Below, piece by piece: positions 12,016 through 22,312 of a stretch of DNA of 64,000 bases. Made by a program: the position numbers and the translations under genes. The stretch spans positions 13,578,001-13,642,000 of the forward strand of contig OZ231126.1 of the NCBI GenBank assembly GCA_965153355.1. The letters run 5' to 3'. Below the pieces are notes generated by a model that was given only the letters and a program-made list of their open reading frames with translations, was not told the origin of the DNA and made no database searches. This DNA is from Flaccisagitta enflata (Eukaryota > Chaetognatha > Sagittoidea > Aphragmophora). The first letter of the stretch is position 1; each line of letters opens with the position of its first letter.

Positions 12016-12596
12016 TGTGTGTGTTTGATAGTGAAGTCAGAGTAACCACAAGCCTTATTTGCGTTTCATCAGCAAGAAAGGCATATTATCAAAGAAACAA
12101 TCGAAAAAAAACCGAGTTTTTACTCAAAATTAAGCTGTGCGGATGGGCAGGGGCGATACTACGGGTTGGCAAGGGTACCATGTAGGTGGGCTGATGCTGT
12201 AATGTAGCTGGGCTGGGGCCGTAATGCTCATAAATCATTGTTTTGGTCGATTTCGCGTCATCAAAAATTTGGCGTTGCCATCCTAAGACATTGTCTATTA
12301 GACATACAGATGTTGGCCTCCCCCGCTAAATGCACATGTTCAATAAGAAAACTAAAGGGTTCTTAACATTTTTTTTTCATTTTTGCTAAGACGGATATGA
12401 TCAGGTTTTTACGCTACATTTGATCTGATAACCAATGACTTAAACAGAATGAAAACAATTGTTGATTGAATGTTCTCTCAGTATGTTACCAATGTTACCA
12501 ATTCTTACCTTTTTTGTCAGAAGCAACTCGGGCATCAGTGAAGTTGATGGTGACTGCCAAGCAGCACAGAATCACCAAAACGAAAAACTTCTTCAT
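7345..12596 (-). CDS. Secreted astacin-family zinc metalloprotease with Gly/Trp-rich tail
   Basis: Nine exons whose phases all match: 12596-12509, 11949-11876, 11401-11335, 11034-10990, 10778-10569, 9938-9833, 9400-9224, 8665-8461 and 8124-7345. The predicted protein has 583 residues. Residues 1-22 are a signal peptide (MKKFFVLVILCCLAVTINF). A propeptide follows, then the astacin catalytic domain starting near WPNGVVPYEF, with TCIKFEP, GCSSYVGK, APGCLTTG, the zinc site HELMHALGLHH followed by TQYDRD, and the Met-turn SLMHYG. The domain closes at MMYNC. A short Cys-rich segment (CPASSSCSGEC...CSCNCPKRDSC) follows, then about 200 residues of GTGSGNW-type repeats, ending HWRRK and TAA. The usual FxGD propeptide switch is not obvious. 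The fold implies a secreted endopeptidase; the substrate is unknown. Introns are full of microsatellites. An alternative is a splice at GTAAGT just before the stop, adding a further exon. Confidence 0.9.
7400..7760 (-). repeat. Coding 21-bp minisatellite (Gly-Thr-Gly-Ser-Gly-Asn-Trp)
   Basis: About 17 copies of a 21-bp unit inside the last astacin exon, encoding the heptapeptide GTGSGNW with few substitutions. The opposite strand is also open throughout and would give a Pro-Gln-Phe-Pro repeat. That is treated as a shadow of the low-complexity coding repeat. Confidence 0.9.
8128..8205. repeat. (GA)n microsatellite abutting astacin exon 9 acceptor
   Basis: GA-rich on the plus strand, so CT-rich on the gene strand. 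It ends in CTCTAG directly at the exon 9 start (8124). Confidence 0.95.
8337..8420. repeat. (CA)n microsatellite
   Basis: About 41 CA units in astacin intron 8, reading (TG)n about 40 bp downstream of the exon 8 donor. Confidence 0.96.
9402..9469. repeat. (GA)n microsatellite forming astacin exon 7 polypyrimidine tract
   Basis: About 33 GA units. On the gene strand the CT run leads without interruption into CAG and exon 7 (9400), which encodes the zinc-binding site. Confidence 0.95.
9612..9835 (-). repeat. About 58-bp tandem repeat starting at the astacin exon 6 donor
   Basis: Four imperfect copies containing TTGATTGGTTTCAC and AATACAAGCATTCACT on the plus strand. On the gene strand the array starts with the 5' splice site of exon 6 (9833/9832, GTAGGTGAAACC) and fills the first 220 bases of intron 6. 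Confidence 0.75.
10442..10530. repeat. (AATC)n microsatellite
   Basis: About 22 perfect AATC units in astacin intron 5, ending about 40 bp from exon 5. Confidence 0.97.
11159..11318. repeat. (CACT)n microsatellite
   Basis: Long tetranucleotide array in astacin intron 3, beginning about 20 bp downstream of the exon 3 donor on the gene strand. Confidence 0.96.
11467..11614 (+). mobile_element. Family A Helentron-like element (in intron)
   Basis: Has a diverged 5' arm (ACCGGATACGGCAATC), AGTCGCGGATGGTTGGGCA, a short GACC core, GGTGTAGAGTCGCGTGTCGGCGACT and AAAA. Inserted in astacin intron 2, about 65 bp upstream of exon 3. Confidence 0.88.
11950..12012. repeat. (GA)n microsatellite next to astacin exon 2 acceptor
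   Basis: A GA run on the plus strand, separated by 10-20 bases from the CAACAG acceptor of exon 2. On the gene strand it forms the pyrimidine tract. A decayed fragment with GGATGGGCAGGGGC, like the family A subterminal region, lies nearby at about 12135-12235. Confidence 0.9.
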
Positions 12597-12796
12597 TTTT
12601 TTCTGGTTCTTCTTCGTCGAGTTTCAAATGAGAGTTTGGTCAGGAGAATTGAGAAGGAATTTAAGTAGTTTGAAGCAAAGGTTGATGCACACGTTGGAAG
12701 AAGCGTGCAATTGCAACAGTTTCCACGGACTGAATATCTCCGTTCCTCCGAAATATCGCGAGAGCGAGTGTGAATGTCCTCTCCATCGATCTCCGT

Positions 12797-12806
12797 CTAT
12801 TTTATA
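12797..12806 (-). promoter_or_regulatory. TATA box of the astacin gene
   Basis: TATAAAATAG on the minus strand, about 200 bp upstream of the ATG at 12596. Initiation 25-30 bp downstream would give a 5' UTR of about 175 bases. No other promoter motif is called. Confidence 0.55.
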
Positions 12807-12934
12807 CTCTCGTCGCGAGGAGCTAATGAAGGCGGGACATCCCCCGACGATAAATCGGAGACATCCGAGAGACATCCTACCAGACCGGACCTCCGCCAAA
12901 GTCGAAACAGGTTTTCATTGGAAATTCTTCCTTC

Positions 12935-13092
12935 TTTTCAGTTGCGGACACGCAACTCTAAAAGAGGCTTTGTCCGTCCGTCCGTCCGTCCGTCCGTTGG
13001 TCTGTAACCATCGAGTCGAAAAGTGTGAAAATGCGCATTTCCGCCCCTGCCCACCCGTCCGCAACTGGTGGCCGTGTATCCGGCCTTGTTTT
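12935..13092 (-). mobile_element. Family A Helentron-like element
   Basis: Reverse orientation, with hairpin AGTTGCGGACACGCAACT, a GTCC core, CTGCCCACCCGTCCGCAACT, GTGTATCCGGCCTTGTTTT. The hairpin arms carry matching changes (GTTGC/GCAAC), so pairing is kept. It is followed head-to-tail by another copy and lies about 130 bp upstream of the astacin TATA box. Confidence 0.9.
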
Positions 13093-13301
13093 CAGTCACG
13101 TGCACGCGACTCTATGACCCGCTATGTCGGTTGGTCAGTCGGTCCGTCAGTCGATCAGTCCGTCTTTAACGCTTAGCGATTTCGGCGTTTACGGGCGGTT
13201 TTTGGATCACTGCTCCTGTCGTAAAAGTTCTATTAGCCTTTTTTATCACTGTTCCTGCCCACCCGTAAGCGACTTGGGTAGCCGTGTACCCAGCGTTGTT
13301 T
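13089..13301 (-). mobile_element. Family A Helentron-like element, second subfamily
   Basis: AGTCACGTGCACGCGACT hairpin, a GGTC/GTCC core, the block CGGCGTTTACGGGCGGTTTTT, CTGCCCACCCGTAAGCGACT and the outer arm GCCGTGTACCCAGCGTTGTTT. It shares the boundary T run with the element at 12935-13092. Confidence 0.85.
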
Positions 13302-13307
13302 GCTCAT

Positions 13308-13470
13308 TAGAGATATTTGTTTTTATGGTTCTTCTTTTTAGAGACATTTGTTTTTATGGTTCTTGTTTTTAGAGACATTTGTTTTTATGGTTCTTGTTTT
13401 CAGAGACATTTGTTTATATGATACTTGTTTTTAGAGACATTTGCTTTTATGGTTCTTGTTTTTTGGGGCG
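13308..13470. repeat. 30-bp minisatellite
   Basis: Five copies of a unit containing AGAGACATTTGTTTTTATGG followed by TTCTTGTTTT. Confidence 0.85.
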
Positions 13471-13545
13471 CTTGATTTTTTCGGGGTTCCTTCGCTTGCG
13501 AGTTTTTCTGCTTCTTAGTTGAATAAGGTAAGGATAACAATATTC

Positions 13546-14030
13546 TTTTTAGTCGCGTGCTACGCGACTCGACACCCTGCTTTGTCGGCCTGTTAGTTTG
13601 TTGGTTGGTTGGTCGGTTGGTTGGTCAGTAGAGGTGGGGGAAATGCACCTTAGTTAACAGATCAAGTTGCACGTGAAGGAAATGTCATAATATGATAAGA
13701 ATAGATAGTATGCCAAGTTTCAGGACCTTTGGAACAGTTTCAGCCTAGCCCTCCACTCCCCTGATTTCCTATAGAAAATGTATAGGAATGATTTTGGCCT
13801 CAAAAGTTTCCTATCTTTTATAATGGGGCAGGAGGGGGGTGGAGGGCTAGGCTAAAACTGTTCCAAAGGCCCTGAAACTTGGCATACTATTTATTCTTAT
13901 CATATTACGACATTTCCTTCATGTGCAACTTGATCTGTTGACTAAAGTGCATTTCCCCCACCTCTATTGGTCAGTCCCCTTTTTACTTTTTCGGCGTTTT
14001 TAAGCTTTTTGGGCTCTCAGCTTCTTCCTA
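13546..14030 (-). mobile_element. Family A element interrupted by a nested MITE
   Basis: The hairpin end AGTCGCGTGCTACGCGACT and a GGTT/GGTC core run to 13630. After a 334-bp foldback insertion the core resumes (TTGGTCAGTCCCC) with a short family A interior (TTTTTCGGCG). The outer arm at the far end is not found, so the copy is truncated and its end is approximate. Confidence 0.75.
13631..13964. mobile_element. Foldback MITE with TA target duplication
   Basis: Terminal inverted repeats of about 133 bp (13631-13763 and 13832-13964), ending GAGGTGGGGGAAATGCAC, around a 68-bp spacer. Flanked by TA at 13629-13630 and 13965-13966, as expected for Tc1/mariner-type insertion. It interrupts the core of a family A element and so is younger than it. 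Confidence 0.9.
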
Positions 14031-14114
14031 AATGCCATCATAAGTCATTATAAGACATTTTAAGTCATTGTAAGTCATTTTAAGTCATATTAAGTTATAT
14101 TAAGTCACGAAAGT

Positions 14115-14115
14115 C

Positions 14116-14149
<34 letters not shown>

Positions 14150-14152
14150 TGC

Positions 14153-14240
<88 letters not shown>
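14115..14240. repeat. (AAC)n microsatellite
   Basis: About 40 AAC units with a single interruption. The bases before it (14028-14114) hold short TAAGTCAT repeats. Confidence 0.95.
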
Positions 14241-14417
14241 TACTGTCTTACATATTTAACTTTTTTTCACTAAACACGATATGTATTGTAAAAAAAGTAA
14301 TTTACACAATTACAGATCTGGTAGAATAGAAATACTAACATGAACGAGCCCATCGCTCTTCAGGATTCACTTCACGGCTGTAAACACTCGAGGTTGGAGA
14401 CCATAGACCTGGTATGT

Positions 14418-14616
14418 AACAAGGCCGGATACACGGCCACCAGTTGCGGACGGGTGGGCAGGGGCGGAAATGCGAGTTTTCCCACTTTTCGACTCGATCA
14501 CCTCTACGGACCAACCGACCAACCAACCAACCAACCAACCAACCGACCAACCGACCGACCGACCAACCGACGGACGGACAAAGCCTCTTATAGAGTTGCG
14601 TGTCCGCAACTAAAAA
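14418..14616 (+). mobile_element. Family A Helentron-like element
   Basis: AACAAGGCCGGATACACGG, AGTTGCGGACGGGTGGGCAG, an ACCA/ACCG core, and hairpin AGTTGCGTGTCCGCAACT followed by AAAAA. It belongs to the same sub-lineage as 12935-13092, in the opposite orientation. Confidence 0.9.
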
Positions 14617-15160
14617 CATCCGTCGTCAAAGCGCACAAACTAGTCACAACTCTTCTGGCTGTGTCAATCTTTTACAAGGGTTACGGTCAACCGTGACACG
14701 ACCGCAGTCCGCGTCACAACTGTGACACGACCGCGTCACAACCGTGTCTTGAGAGTGTCTACTCTCTGTCGTTAAGGGTTTCTGTCTCGCAGCCCCTCGT
14801 AGCGCAGTGACACTGCCGGTATTGTCTGTAGGCGTATTTTTGTTTTTCTGTCTGTCTGTGTATCTGACCTACACCTCAAATAGCTTTGTTTATATCCACC
14901 TGTTTCTATTCGCTGGCTCAGAGGGTGTGTTTGGGGTTGCAGGAAGGTAGGAAGTTCCGTCTCTCCGTCTGTCTGTGTGTACTTCAACGCTTGTATGGGA
15001 GATTTTCGAGCGGTGCTTGGATTACTGCCCCGGCCCACGTGACCCACGTTACTCGTATTTGCCAGGTATTCGGCCATTTCTAGCTTTATTTTTCTAGTTT
15101 TGTTTGTTCGTCTGTTTGTCCGTCTGTGTATCTGTCATCAGTTCTAAGTCTATCTGTTAA
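14617..15160. other. No gene; decayed element with CTGT-type core
   Basis: Two CTGT-rich patches (about 14840-14865 and 14960-14985), a CGAGCGGTGCTTGGATTACTG block and a CAGGTATTCGGCC end vaguely recall a family A element, too decayed to call. Nothing coding is seen. Confidence 0.4.
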
Positions 15161-15165
15161 TCTCG

Positions 15166-15303
<138 letters not shown>

Positions 15304-15600
15304 CATCAGGTGTATTAATTACCGTATCGTTACTTTACCGACTGTGTTGGCGCTGTGCGCTGGGTAGTGCATGAATTTCTCATCGTTTTTATGTCATCTC
15401 GTCGTCTCCTTTTTTAATGTTTTTAGCAGTAAGATCACAGATAAGCGAGTCCGCGAGGGCGGCAGTTTCTGTGGTGGCGACATGAAGCGAGATAAATCTG
15501 AAGGTGTGTATCGATGGTATGTCGTCTCCTTCATTGGAGGACCGAGGCACTGACCAACGCAAGACTGGGACTTGACTCTTCTCCCGTGAACCGGTTTTGG

Positions 15601-15655
15601 GGAGAGAGAGAGAGAGAGAGAGAGAGAGCCCACAATTGTGCACAACAACAACACC

Positions 15656-15707
<52 letters not shown>

Positions 15708-15713
15708 CCCCAC

Positions 15714-15773
<60 letters not shown>

Positions 15774-15780
15774 ACACACA

Positions 15781-15836
<56 letters not shown>
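15601..15836. repeat. Compound (GA)n-(AAC)n-(AC)n microsatellite
   Basis: A (GA)n run at 15601-15628, (AAC)n at about 15642-15706 and (AC)n at about 15712-15836. Long open frames over this stretch are low-complexity artefacts. Confidence 0.95.
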
Positions 15837-15837
<1 letters not shown>

Positions 15838-15839
15838 CT

Positions 15840-17484
15840 GTATGTATACAATTAAAATCGATATTACTGCAGTTGTATTGCTTTACTTTACAATCAAAGC
15901 TGCGGAATGGGTTCGTCAATGACAATGAATAAACGATTGTCAATCTCGATTCTGAGACTGTTTGATAGAAACATTGCCCTGTGCTTGATTTGCTGGAAGA
16001 GCGTTTTCCTCGACGCCGTCATTCATGGTAGGCATCCAATATGGCGAGAATCCCAGGATTCAGGGCACCTCAGGGGGCCAAAAGCTGTCTTAACTTTCGG
16101 TTTAAATGCCAATTTCACCTTGTTATATCGAAAATCATAAAGCGCCTGTACCTGTGTCATCATCTACAAAGAAATCACTAGCAAAAATTTTTTTTTCTTT
16201 TTTTTTTCCCCTTTTTTTTCTGCAAAGAGAGGAAGAAAAACAACAAATATAAAATATAAAACAGCGATGATAGCAAAAATTGTTCTTCTGCGATGGTAGC
16301 AAAAATTGTTCTTCTGCCTTCCTCTTACTCTCTGTTTTAGCGGCCCTCTAGGGACACGAGGCAGAAAACGCAAAAAACATATGAACAATGGCAGCGGCAG
16401 CGTCAGGAGCAGCGGCAGAAGATTTAAAACAAGCTGCGGTCTCTTGATCGTTGAGGAATTTATGATAATAGTGCACATTTAAAACTCAAAAGCGCAGTAT
16501 GTTTTACTTTGAACCAAGCAACTTTGAACCAACCAACACACAGGCTGTTTCTATAATCTCCTTTTTGAGAGATGGCCAAAAAGGTCAATTTCAAAATTGA
16601 GAAAATTTGTCAAAAACATTCATAATCAGATAGTTTATGTCAATATGAACTTGGTTCAAAAACTGAATTTTGTTACTGATCCTTGATTTTCATGTAAATT
16701 AGGCTGAAATGCAACAAATAATGATCGAAAATAAGCAAAAGTTGAGTTGTCAAAGTCAGCAAAACCAAAAAAATGGGAATATTTTACTAAATCACAGTTC
16801 AAGAATTCAATCAGACCCGATTCTGCTGAAAAAAATTGAGATTTGAATTTTTTTTTTGAAAATTCTCTATAAGCAGCTTTTCTGGCTGGTTCGGCCAGTT
16901 GGCAAAAATTTACTGAATCTTTCGGCAACAATTATTTTAAGTAGGCATTCTCTGAAAGAACCACTGTGCAAAATTTCAGCCAAATCGGACAAATATTTAA
17001 GAAGTTATGCCGTTTTTTTTAATTTTTGGGTGGTAGGCTGGTTGGGCTGGTTGGGTTGGTTAGATGTGTTCCAGATGCACCAAATGCTCTGTTCGTAATA
17101 GTTTAAGTACAGTATTGATCCATGCAAAAAATCTTTTGACTCTCTCAAAGGGTTTCCAAGATATGGGCATTTCCTGATTTTTTTGGTTTACCATATTGCT
17201 GTAAGTGCATACATGCGCCGATAACAAAGAATGAACCACGAAGATTCATCTTGAAGCGTGATTATTCTGCCACAATTTACTGACCAATCACATTGAAAAT
17301 TTTATTATGGCTGAATGCCAGGGAGTTAAGACCTGAAATTTTCAGTGTATATGCAAAATTTCATGCTCTTTCCCATTGTGTTAGCCAAATTTCCATCATC
17401 AGTTTCACAATGGCATGACAGTGACAAACTTAAAGCGTGACATGAGCGTGACAGAAGAGCTGGGGGGGTGTGCAGAATAATCAC
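15840..17484. other. AT-rich stretch without recognised genes
   Basis: No exon with splice signals and family similarity is seen. A tandem GGTTGGGCTGGTTGGG patch sits at about 17038-17060. The right part, with GCGTGACATGAGCGTGACAG, flanks a family E insertion. Confidence 0.45.
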
Positions 17485-18129
17485 TAGCCTGTACTGAAAT
17501 GACAAAAAACAAAAAAATCGAAATTCTCCGAGCAACTCATGTTGTGGAGCTGTCTTGGGCTTCTATTGTTATCATTTTCAGCTTTTTAAGTTTAGATCTT
17601 GGTGGCCGCGCCTTACCTTGAACTTCCCATATGTCAATAGAAAAACAAAAATTTCAAATTGGTCAAATCATAATTTTGACTGCAGATTTGAAATCTTCAT
17701 GAAAAACTGTCTATTGAAAGTGCTTTTCTTTTTTCAAAATTCCTTCGGGATCACTATCAAAATCCATGCTAAATATTTATAAAAAAGGTAAGTTTAATGA
17801 TTTTACAAAGAAATTAAAAGGAAAGGTATAATTCGCGATATTTGACATCACTTTTGACCACCTTCTAATTGGAATATCAAAAAAAGGAAAACACTTTTAA
17901 TTGTCAGTTTTTCCTGCAGATTTCAAATCTGCAGTCAAAATTGGAATTTAAATACTTTGAAATTTTGGATTTCCTATTGGGGTAGGGTTAATAGAAGGTA
18001 AGGTGCGGCCACCTTAAAGTAGAATTTCAAAGTCAATATTGAATTCAATAGAAGCCTCAGACAGTCCCACAACATGATCTGCTCGGAGAATGTTGATTTT
18101 ATTCTTTTTTGTCATTTAGGTACAGGCTA
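17485..18129. mobile_element. Family E inverted-repeat transposon, copy 1
   Basis: A 645-bp element with inverted ends TAGCCTGTACTGAAATGAC and GTCATTTAGGTACAGGCTA. It is flanked by a perfect 8-bp duplication, ATAATCAC (17477-17484 and 18130-18137). The interior is itself loosely palindromic (CTGCAGATTTGAAATC on the left, GATTTCAAATCTGCAG on the right). The 8-bp duplication fits hAT- or P-like transposases. No coding capacity. Confidence 0.92.
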
Positions 18130-18137
18130 ATAATCAC

Positions 18138-18870
18138 GCTTGGAGAAAAGTGTCATTACGCGGGATTGGGGTGTCACAGTGGCATGAAATTTGGAGCGTA
18201 TGTCCTTCTAGTAGTCCTCTATTAGATAGAAACTTGAAAAGTGATTAACTTTGAGAATTTATAGTGTTTTAAAAAAAGATAATTGGCATACTCAGATTTT
18301 ACCGTGAAATAGCAAAAAAATTAGAAGGATCAAAATTTGATGATAATACAATATTTGAACAACTTAGCATTTGCGCAGTAGGATGAAATTTTTTGTACAT
18401 CACATCGGAATGATGATAACTGATTAAAAGCTGAGAAATGATCAGATAATCTTTTTTTGATAAGTTTTGCTTGTTATTTGCTTGTCCGGACAAAATCCAG
18501 ACATGCCAATGTGGCCAATTTGACCTGATTTTTACTTCCCCTAGGGGTGGGGGTAGTCACAAAAAATGGTTTGGCAAGGTAATCCAGGTAGTTAGGAAAG
18601 TCATCCAACTATAAAAACTTGTCACAATGCAATAGACATTGCAGTAACACTGTTAACGTGGTGGTGAGTCGGGTTCTCTCGTCGAAAAGAGATTGTGACA
18701 TTTGCCCACAGCAAGTTAAGACAGCCCCTCATTCACTTATCCAAATCTTTCACTGCTGCTACGCGTTTTTTGCTTAAACTTTCATGCCTATTCATGGCAG
18801 CGTGGATGAAGTCGTCGACCTTCATTGTGTTCCACGATAGTGGAACACTAGATATTCAGAGTTTCTCCGT
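18138..18870. other. Unassigned sequence between family E and the 30-bp array
   Basis: AT-rich with no recognised exon. Short GTCC runs at about 18870-18895 lead into the tandem array. Confidence 0.4.
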
Positions 18871-18899
18871 CCGTGCGTCCGTTCGTTCGTCCGTCCGTG

Positions 18900-21170
18900 T
18901 GTCACACAACCCAGTTTTCTCCAAATGTGTGTCACACAGCCTAGTTTTCTCCAAAGTGTGTCACAAAGCCTAGTTTTCTCCGTATGTGTGTCACACAGCC
19001 TAGTTTTCTCCAGTTTTCTCCAGTTTTCTCCGAATGTGTGTCACGCTATCCAGTTTTCTCCATATGTGTGTCACACAACCCAGTTTTCTCCGAATGTGTG
19101 TCACACAGCCTAGTTTTCTCCATAGTGTGTCACAAAGCCTAGATTTCTCCGTATGTGTGTGACACAGCCTAGTTTTCTCCAGTTTTCTCCAGTTTTCTCC
19201 GAATGTGTGTCACGCTATCCAGTTTTCTCCATATGTGTGTCACGCAGCCCAATTTTCTCCATTGTGTGTCACACAACTCAGTTTTCTCCGAATGTGTGTC
19301 ACATAACCCAGTTTTCTCCGAATGTGTGTTACACGGCCTAGCTTTCTCCGAATGTGTGTCACACAGCCCAGTTTTCTCCGAATGTGTGTCACACAGCCTA
19401 GTTTTCTCCGATGTGTGTCACAGAACCCAGTTTTCTCCATTGTGTGTCACATAACCCAGTTTTCTCCGAATGTGTGTCACACAACTCAGTTTTCTCCAAT
19501 GTGTGTCACACAACCCAGTTTTCTCTGAATGTGTGTCACACAGCCTAGCTTTCTCCAAATGTGTGTCACACAATCCAGTTTTTTCGGAATGTGTGTCACA
19601 CAGCCCAAGTTTCTCCATTGTGTTTCACACAACCCAGTTTTCTCCCAATGTGTGTCACACAGTCCAGTTTTCTCCGAATGTGTGTCACATTGCCCAGATT
19701 ACTCCGAATGTGTGTCACACAGCCCAGTTTTCTCCATTGTGTGTCACATAACTCAGTTTTCTCCGAATGTGTGTCACACGGCCCAGATTTCTCCAATGTG
19801 TGTCACACAAGCCAGTTTTCTCCAAATGTGTGTCACACAGCCCAGATTCCTCGAATGTGTCTCACACAACCCAGTTTTCTCCGAATGTGTGTCACACACC
19901 CCAGTTTTCTCCGATGTGTGTCACACAACCCAGATTTCTCCGAATGTGTGTCACACAACCCAGTTTTCTCGGAATGTGTGTCACACAACCCAGTTTTCTC
20001 CGAATGTGTGTCACACAACCCAGTTTTCTCCAATGTGTGTCACACAACCCAGATTTCTCCGAATGTGTGTCACACAACCCAGTTTTCTCCGAATGTGTGT
20101 CACACAACCCAGATTTCTCCGAATGTGTGTCACATAACCCAGTTTTCTCCGAATGTGTGTCACACAACCCAGTTTTCTCCGATGTGTGTCACACAACCCT
20201 GTTTTCTCCAAATGTGTGTCACACAACCCAGTTTTCTCCGATGTGTGTCACACAGCCTAGCTTTCTCCAAATGTGTGTCACACAGCCCAGTTTTCTCCAT
20301 TGTGTGTCTCATAACTCAGTTTTCTCCGAATGTGTGTCACACACCCCAGTTTTCTCCGAATGTGTGTCACACAGCCTAGCTTTCTCCGAATGTGTGTCAC
20401 ACAATCCAGTTTTTTCCGAATGTGTGTCACACAGCCCAGATTTCTCCATTGTGTGTCACACAACCCAGTTTTCTCCGAATGTGTGTCACACAGTCCAGTT
20501 TTCTCCGAATGTGTGTCACATTGCCCAGATTCCTCCGAATATGTGTCACACAGCCCAGTTTTCTCCAAATGTGTGTCACACAGCCCAGATTCCTCGAATG
20601 TGTGTCACACAACCCAGTTTTCTCCGAATGTGTCCACACAACAGTTTTCTCCGAATGTGTGTCACACAACCGATTTCTAAATGTGTGTCACACAACCCAG
20701 TTTTCTAATGTGTGTCACACAACCAGTTTTCTCCGAATGTGTCACACAACCCAGTTTTCTCCAAATGTGTCACACAACAGTTTTCTCCGTGTGTGTCACA
20801 GCAGATTTCTCCAAATGTGTCACACAACCCAGTTTTCTCCGAATGTGTGTCACACAACCCAGATTTCTCCGAATGTGTGTCACACAACCCAGTTTTCTCC
20901 GAATGTGTGTCACACAACCCAGTTTTCTCTGAATGTGTGTCACACAACCCAGTTTTCTCCGATGTGTGTCACACAACCCAGTTTTCTCCAAATGTGTGTC
21001 ACACAACCCAGTTTTCTCCGATGTGTGTCACACAGCCTAGCTTTCTCCAAATGTGTGTCACACAGCCCAGTTTCTCCATTGTGTGTCTCATAACTCAGTT
21101 TTCTCCGAATGTGTGTCACACAACCCAGTTTTCTTCAATGTATGTCACACAGTTCAGATTTCTCACACCA
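18900..21170. repeat. 30-bp satellite-like array (CAGTTTTCTCCGAATGTGTG...)
   Basis: About 75 copies over 2.3 kb. The unit is about 30 bp, CAGTTTTCTCCGAATGTGTG then TCACACAACC, and contains the palindrome GTGTGTCACAC. Units of 28, 29 and 30 bp alternate, so no frame is kept; the many open frames on both strands are artefacts. A higher-order pattern is visible: blocks with CAGATTTCTCC, CATTGTGTGTC and AGCTTTCTCC variants recur in the same order at about 19530-19760 and 20380-20600. Confidence 0.95.
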
Positions 21171-21179
21171 CCCAGTTTT

Positions 21180-21235
21180 TTTTCCACACACACACACACA
21201 CATACACACATACACACACACACACACACACAGGC
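21180..21235. repeat. (CA)n microsatellite
   Basis: A CA run with a few CATA interruptions, joining two minisatellites. Confidence 0.9.
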
Positions 21236-21468
21236 GGTAGTGGGACCACCCACAGGTGGCAGTGGGACCACCCTTAGGTGGCAGTGGGACCACCCTTAGG
21301 TGGCTGTGGGACCGCCCACAGGCAGCAGTGGGACCGCCCACAGGCGGCAGTGGGACCGCCCACAGGCGGCAGTGGGACCGCCCACAGGCGGCAGTGAGGC
21401 CGCCCATAGGCGGCAGTGAAATCGCCCATGGATGGTAGTTAGGCCGCCCACAGGCGGCCATTATCTAC
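21230..21468. repeat. 21-bp GC-rich minisatellite
   Basis: Eleven copies of GGCGGCAGTGGGACCGCCCA with an extra CA. The unit is partly palindromic (GGCGG...CCGCC). Confidence 0.92.
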
Positions 21469-21647
21469 AACACAGATTTGTCTGGTTATCATTATTAGAT
21501 TTTTTCTATGAATTTTTGCCTTTCTTTTTCACGCCAAATCAAGTTTTCGTGGAACACAATATGGCGAACGCCACTAGTTTTAAATACAATCACATATCTG
21601 GTTCAAGGGTCCAATTTGGATTTAATGCGTGGCCGAAGGTACTACAC

Positions 21648-21878
21648 TTTTTTGTCACGTGCTACGCGACTCTACACCCCGCTTTGTCGGTCCATCGATC
21701 CGTTGGTCTGTCAGTCCGTCCGTCCGTCCGTCCGTCCGTCTGTCCATCACACTTTTCTTTTCTTTTTTTTTTGCGGTCATGGGCCTCACTGCTCCTTCCC
21801 AAGTGATCAAGGGACCTCAAATACGGCCCCTGCCAACCCGCAAGCGACTGGGGCAGCCGTGTATCCGGCCTTGTTTTT
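21648..21878 (-). mobile_element. Family A Helentron-like element, second subfamily
   Basis: GTCACGTGCTACGCGACTCTACACC, a GTCC core, the long interior shared with 23644 and 53083 (TGGGCCTCACTGCTCCTTCCC), CCCGCAAGCGACT and GTGTATCCGGCCTTGTTTT. Confidence 0.9.
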
Positions 21879-22312
21879 ATAAGAACGTTAGGCTTGATAT
21901 CCTTGAAAATCTAAGAACATGCTAAGAATATTGGAAGGCTTCATTCTTTTAAAAATTGAAGAACTTTGGGCTTGAAATTGCAAAAATTTGAGAACCTTCT
22001 TAGAATATTGGAAAGCTTCATTTTTTCATTCAAAATGATTTACCTGGATTTTATTACGTAAATTTTTCTGTTTTTAAAGCTCTTATTGAATTTTCATGGT
22101 TCTTAACATTTACTTTATAAATTGAAACCGGACGCTTTGTTGGGTCATTAACATTTTCCTTCATAGTCTGCTTGAAGACAAACAAACCAATGAAGAACGT
22201 TTTTTATTAAACTGCATTTGAATTAAAAATGATTTAAGAATGTTCTTGAGCCTTGACACTATCCAAAATTTAAGAACATTGAAGGCTTGCCTAAAAATTG
22301 ACGTTCTTATAC
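21878..22312. mobile_element. Family F inverted-repeat element (putative MITE)
   Basis: Ends TATAAGAACGTTAGGC and GACGTTCTTATA are inverted. The interior has several TTAAGAAC/GAACCTTC blocks in both directions. It abuts the outer end of a family A element. No clear target duplication. Confidence 0.5.

Noticed and set aside
13631-13964. Long inverted repeat as a possible microRNA hairpin
   Set aside because: TA flanks, 133-bp arms and insertion inside another element fit a MITE better; small-RNA production cannot be judged from sequence.
19529-20708. Open frames of 200-313 codons with a Met-Cys-Val-Thr-Gln-Pro-Ser-Phe-Leu repeat
   Set aside because: They are translations of the 28-30-bp tandem array, open on both strands, change frame with unit length, and have no splice or start context.
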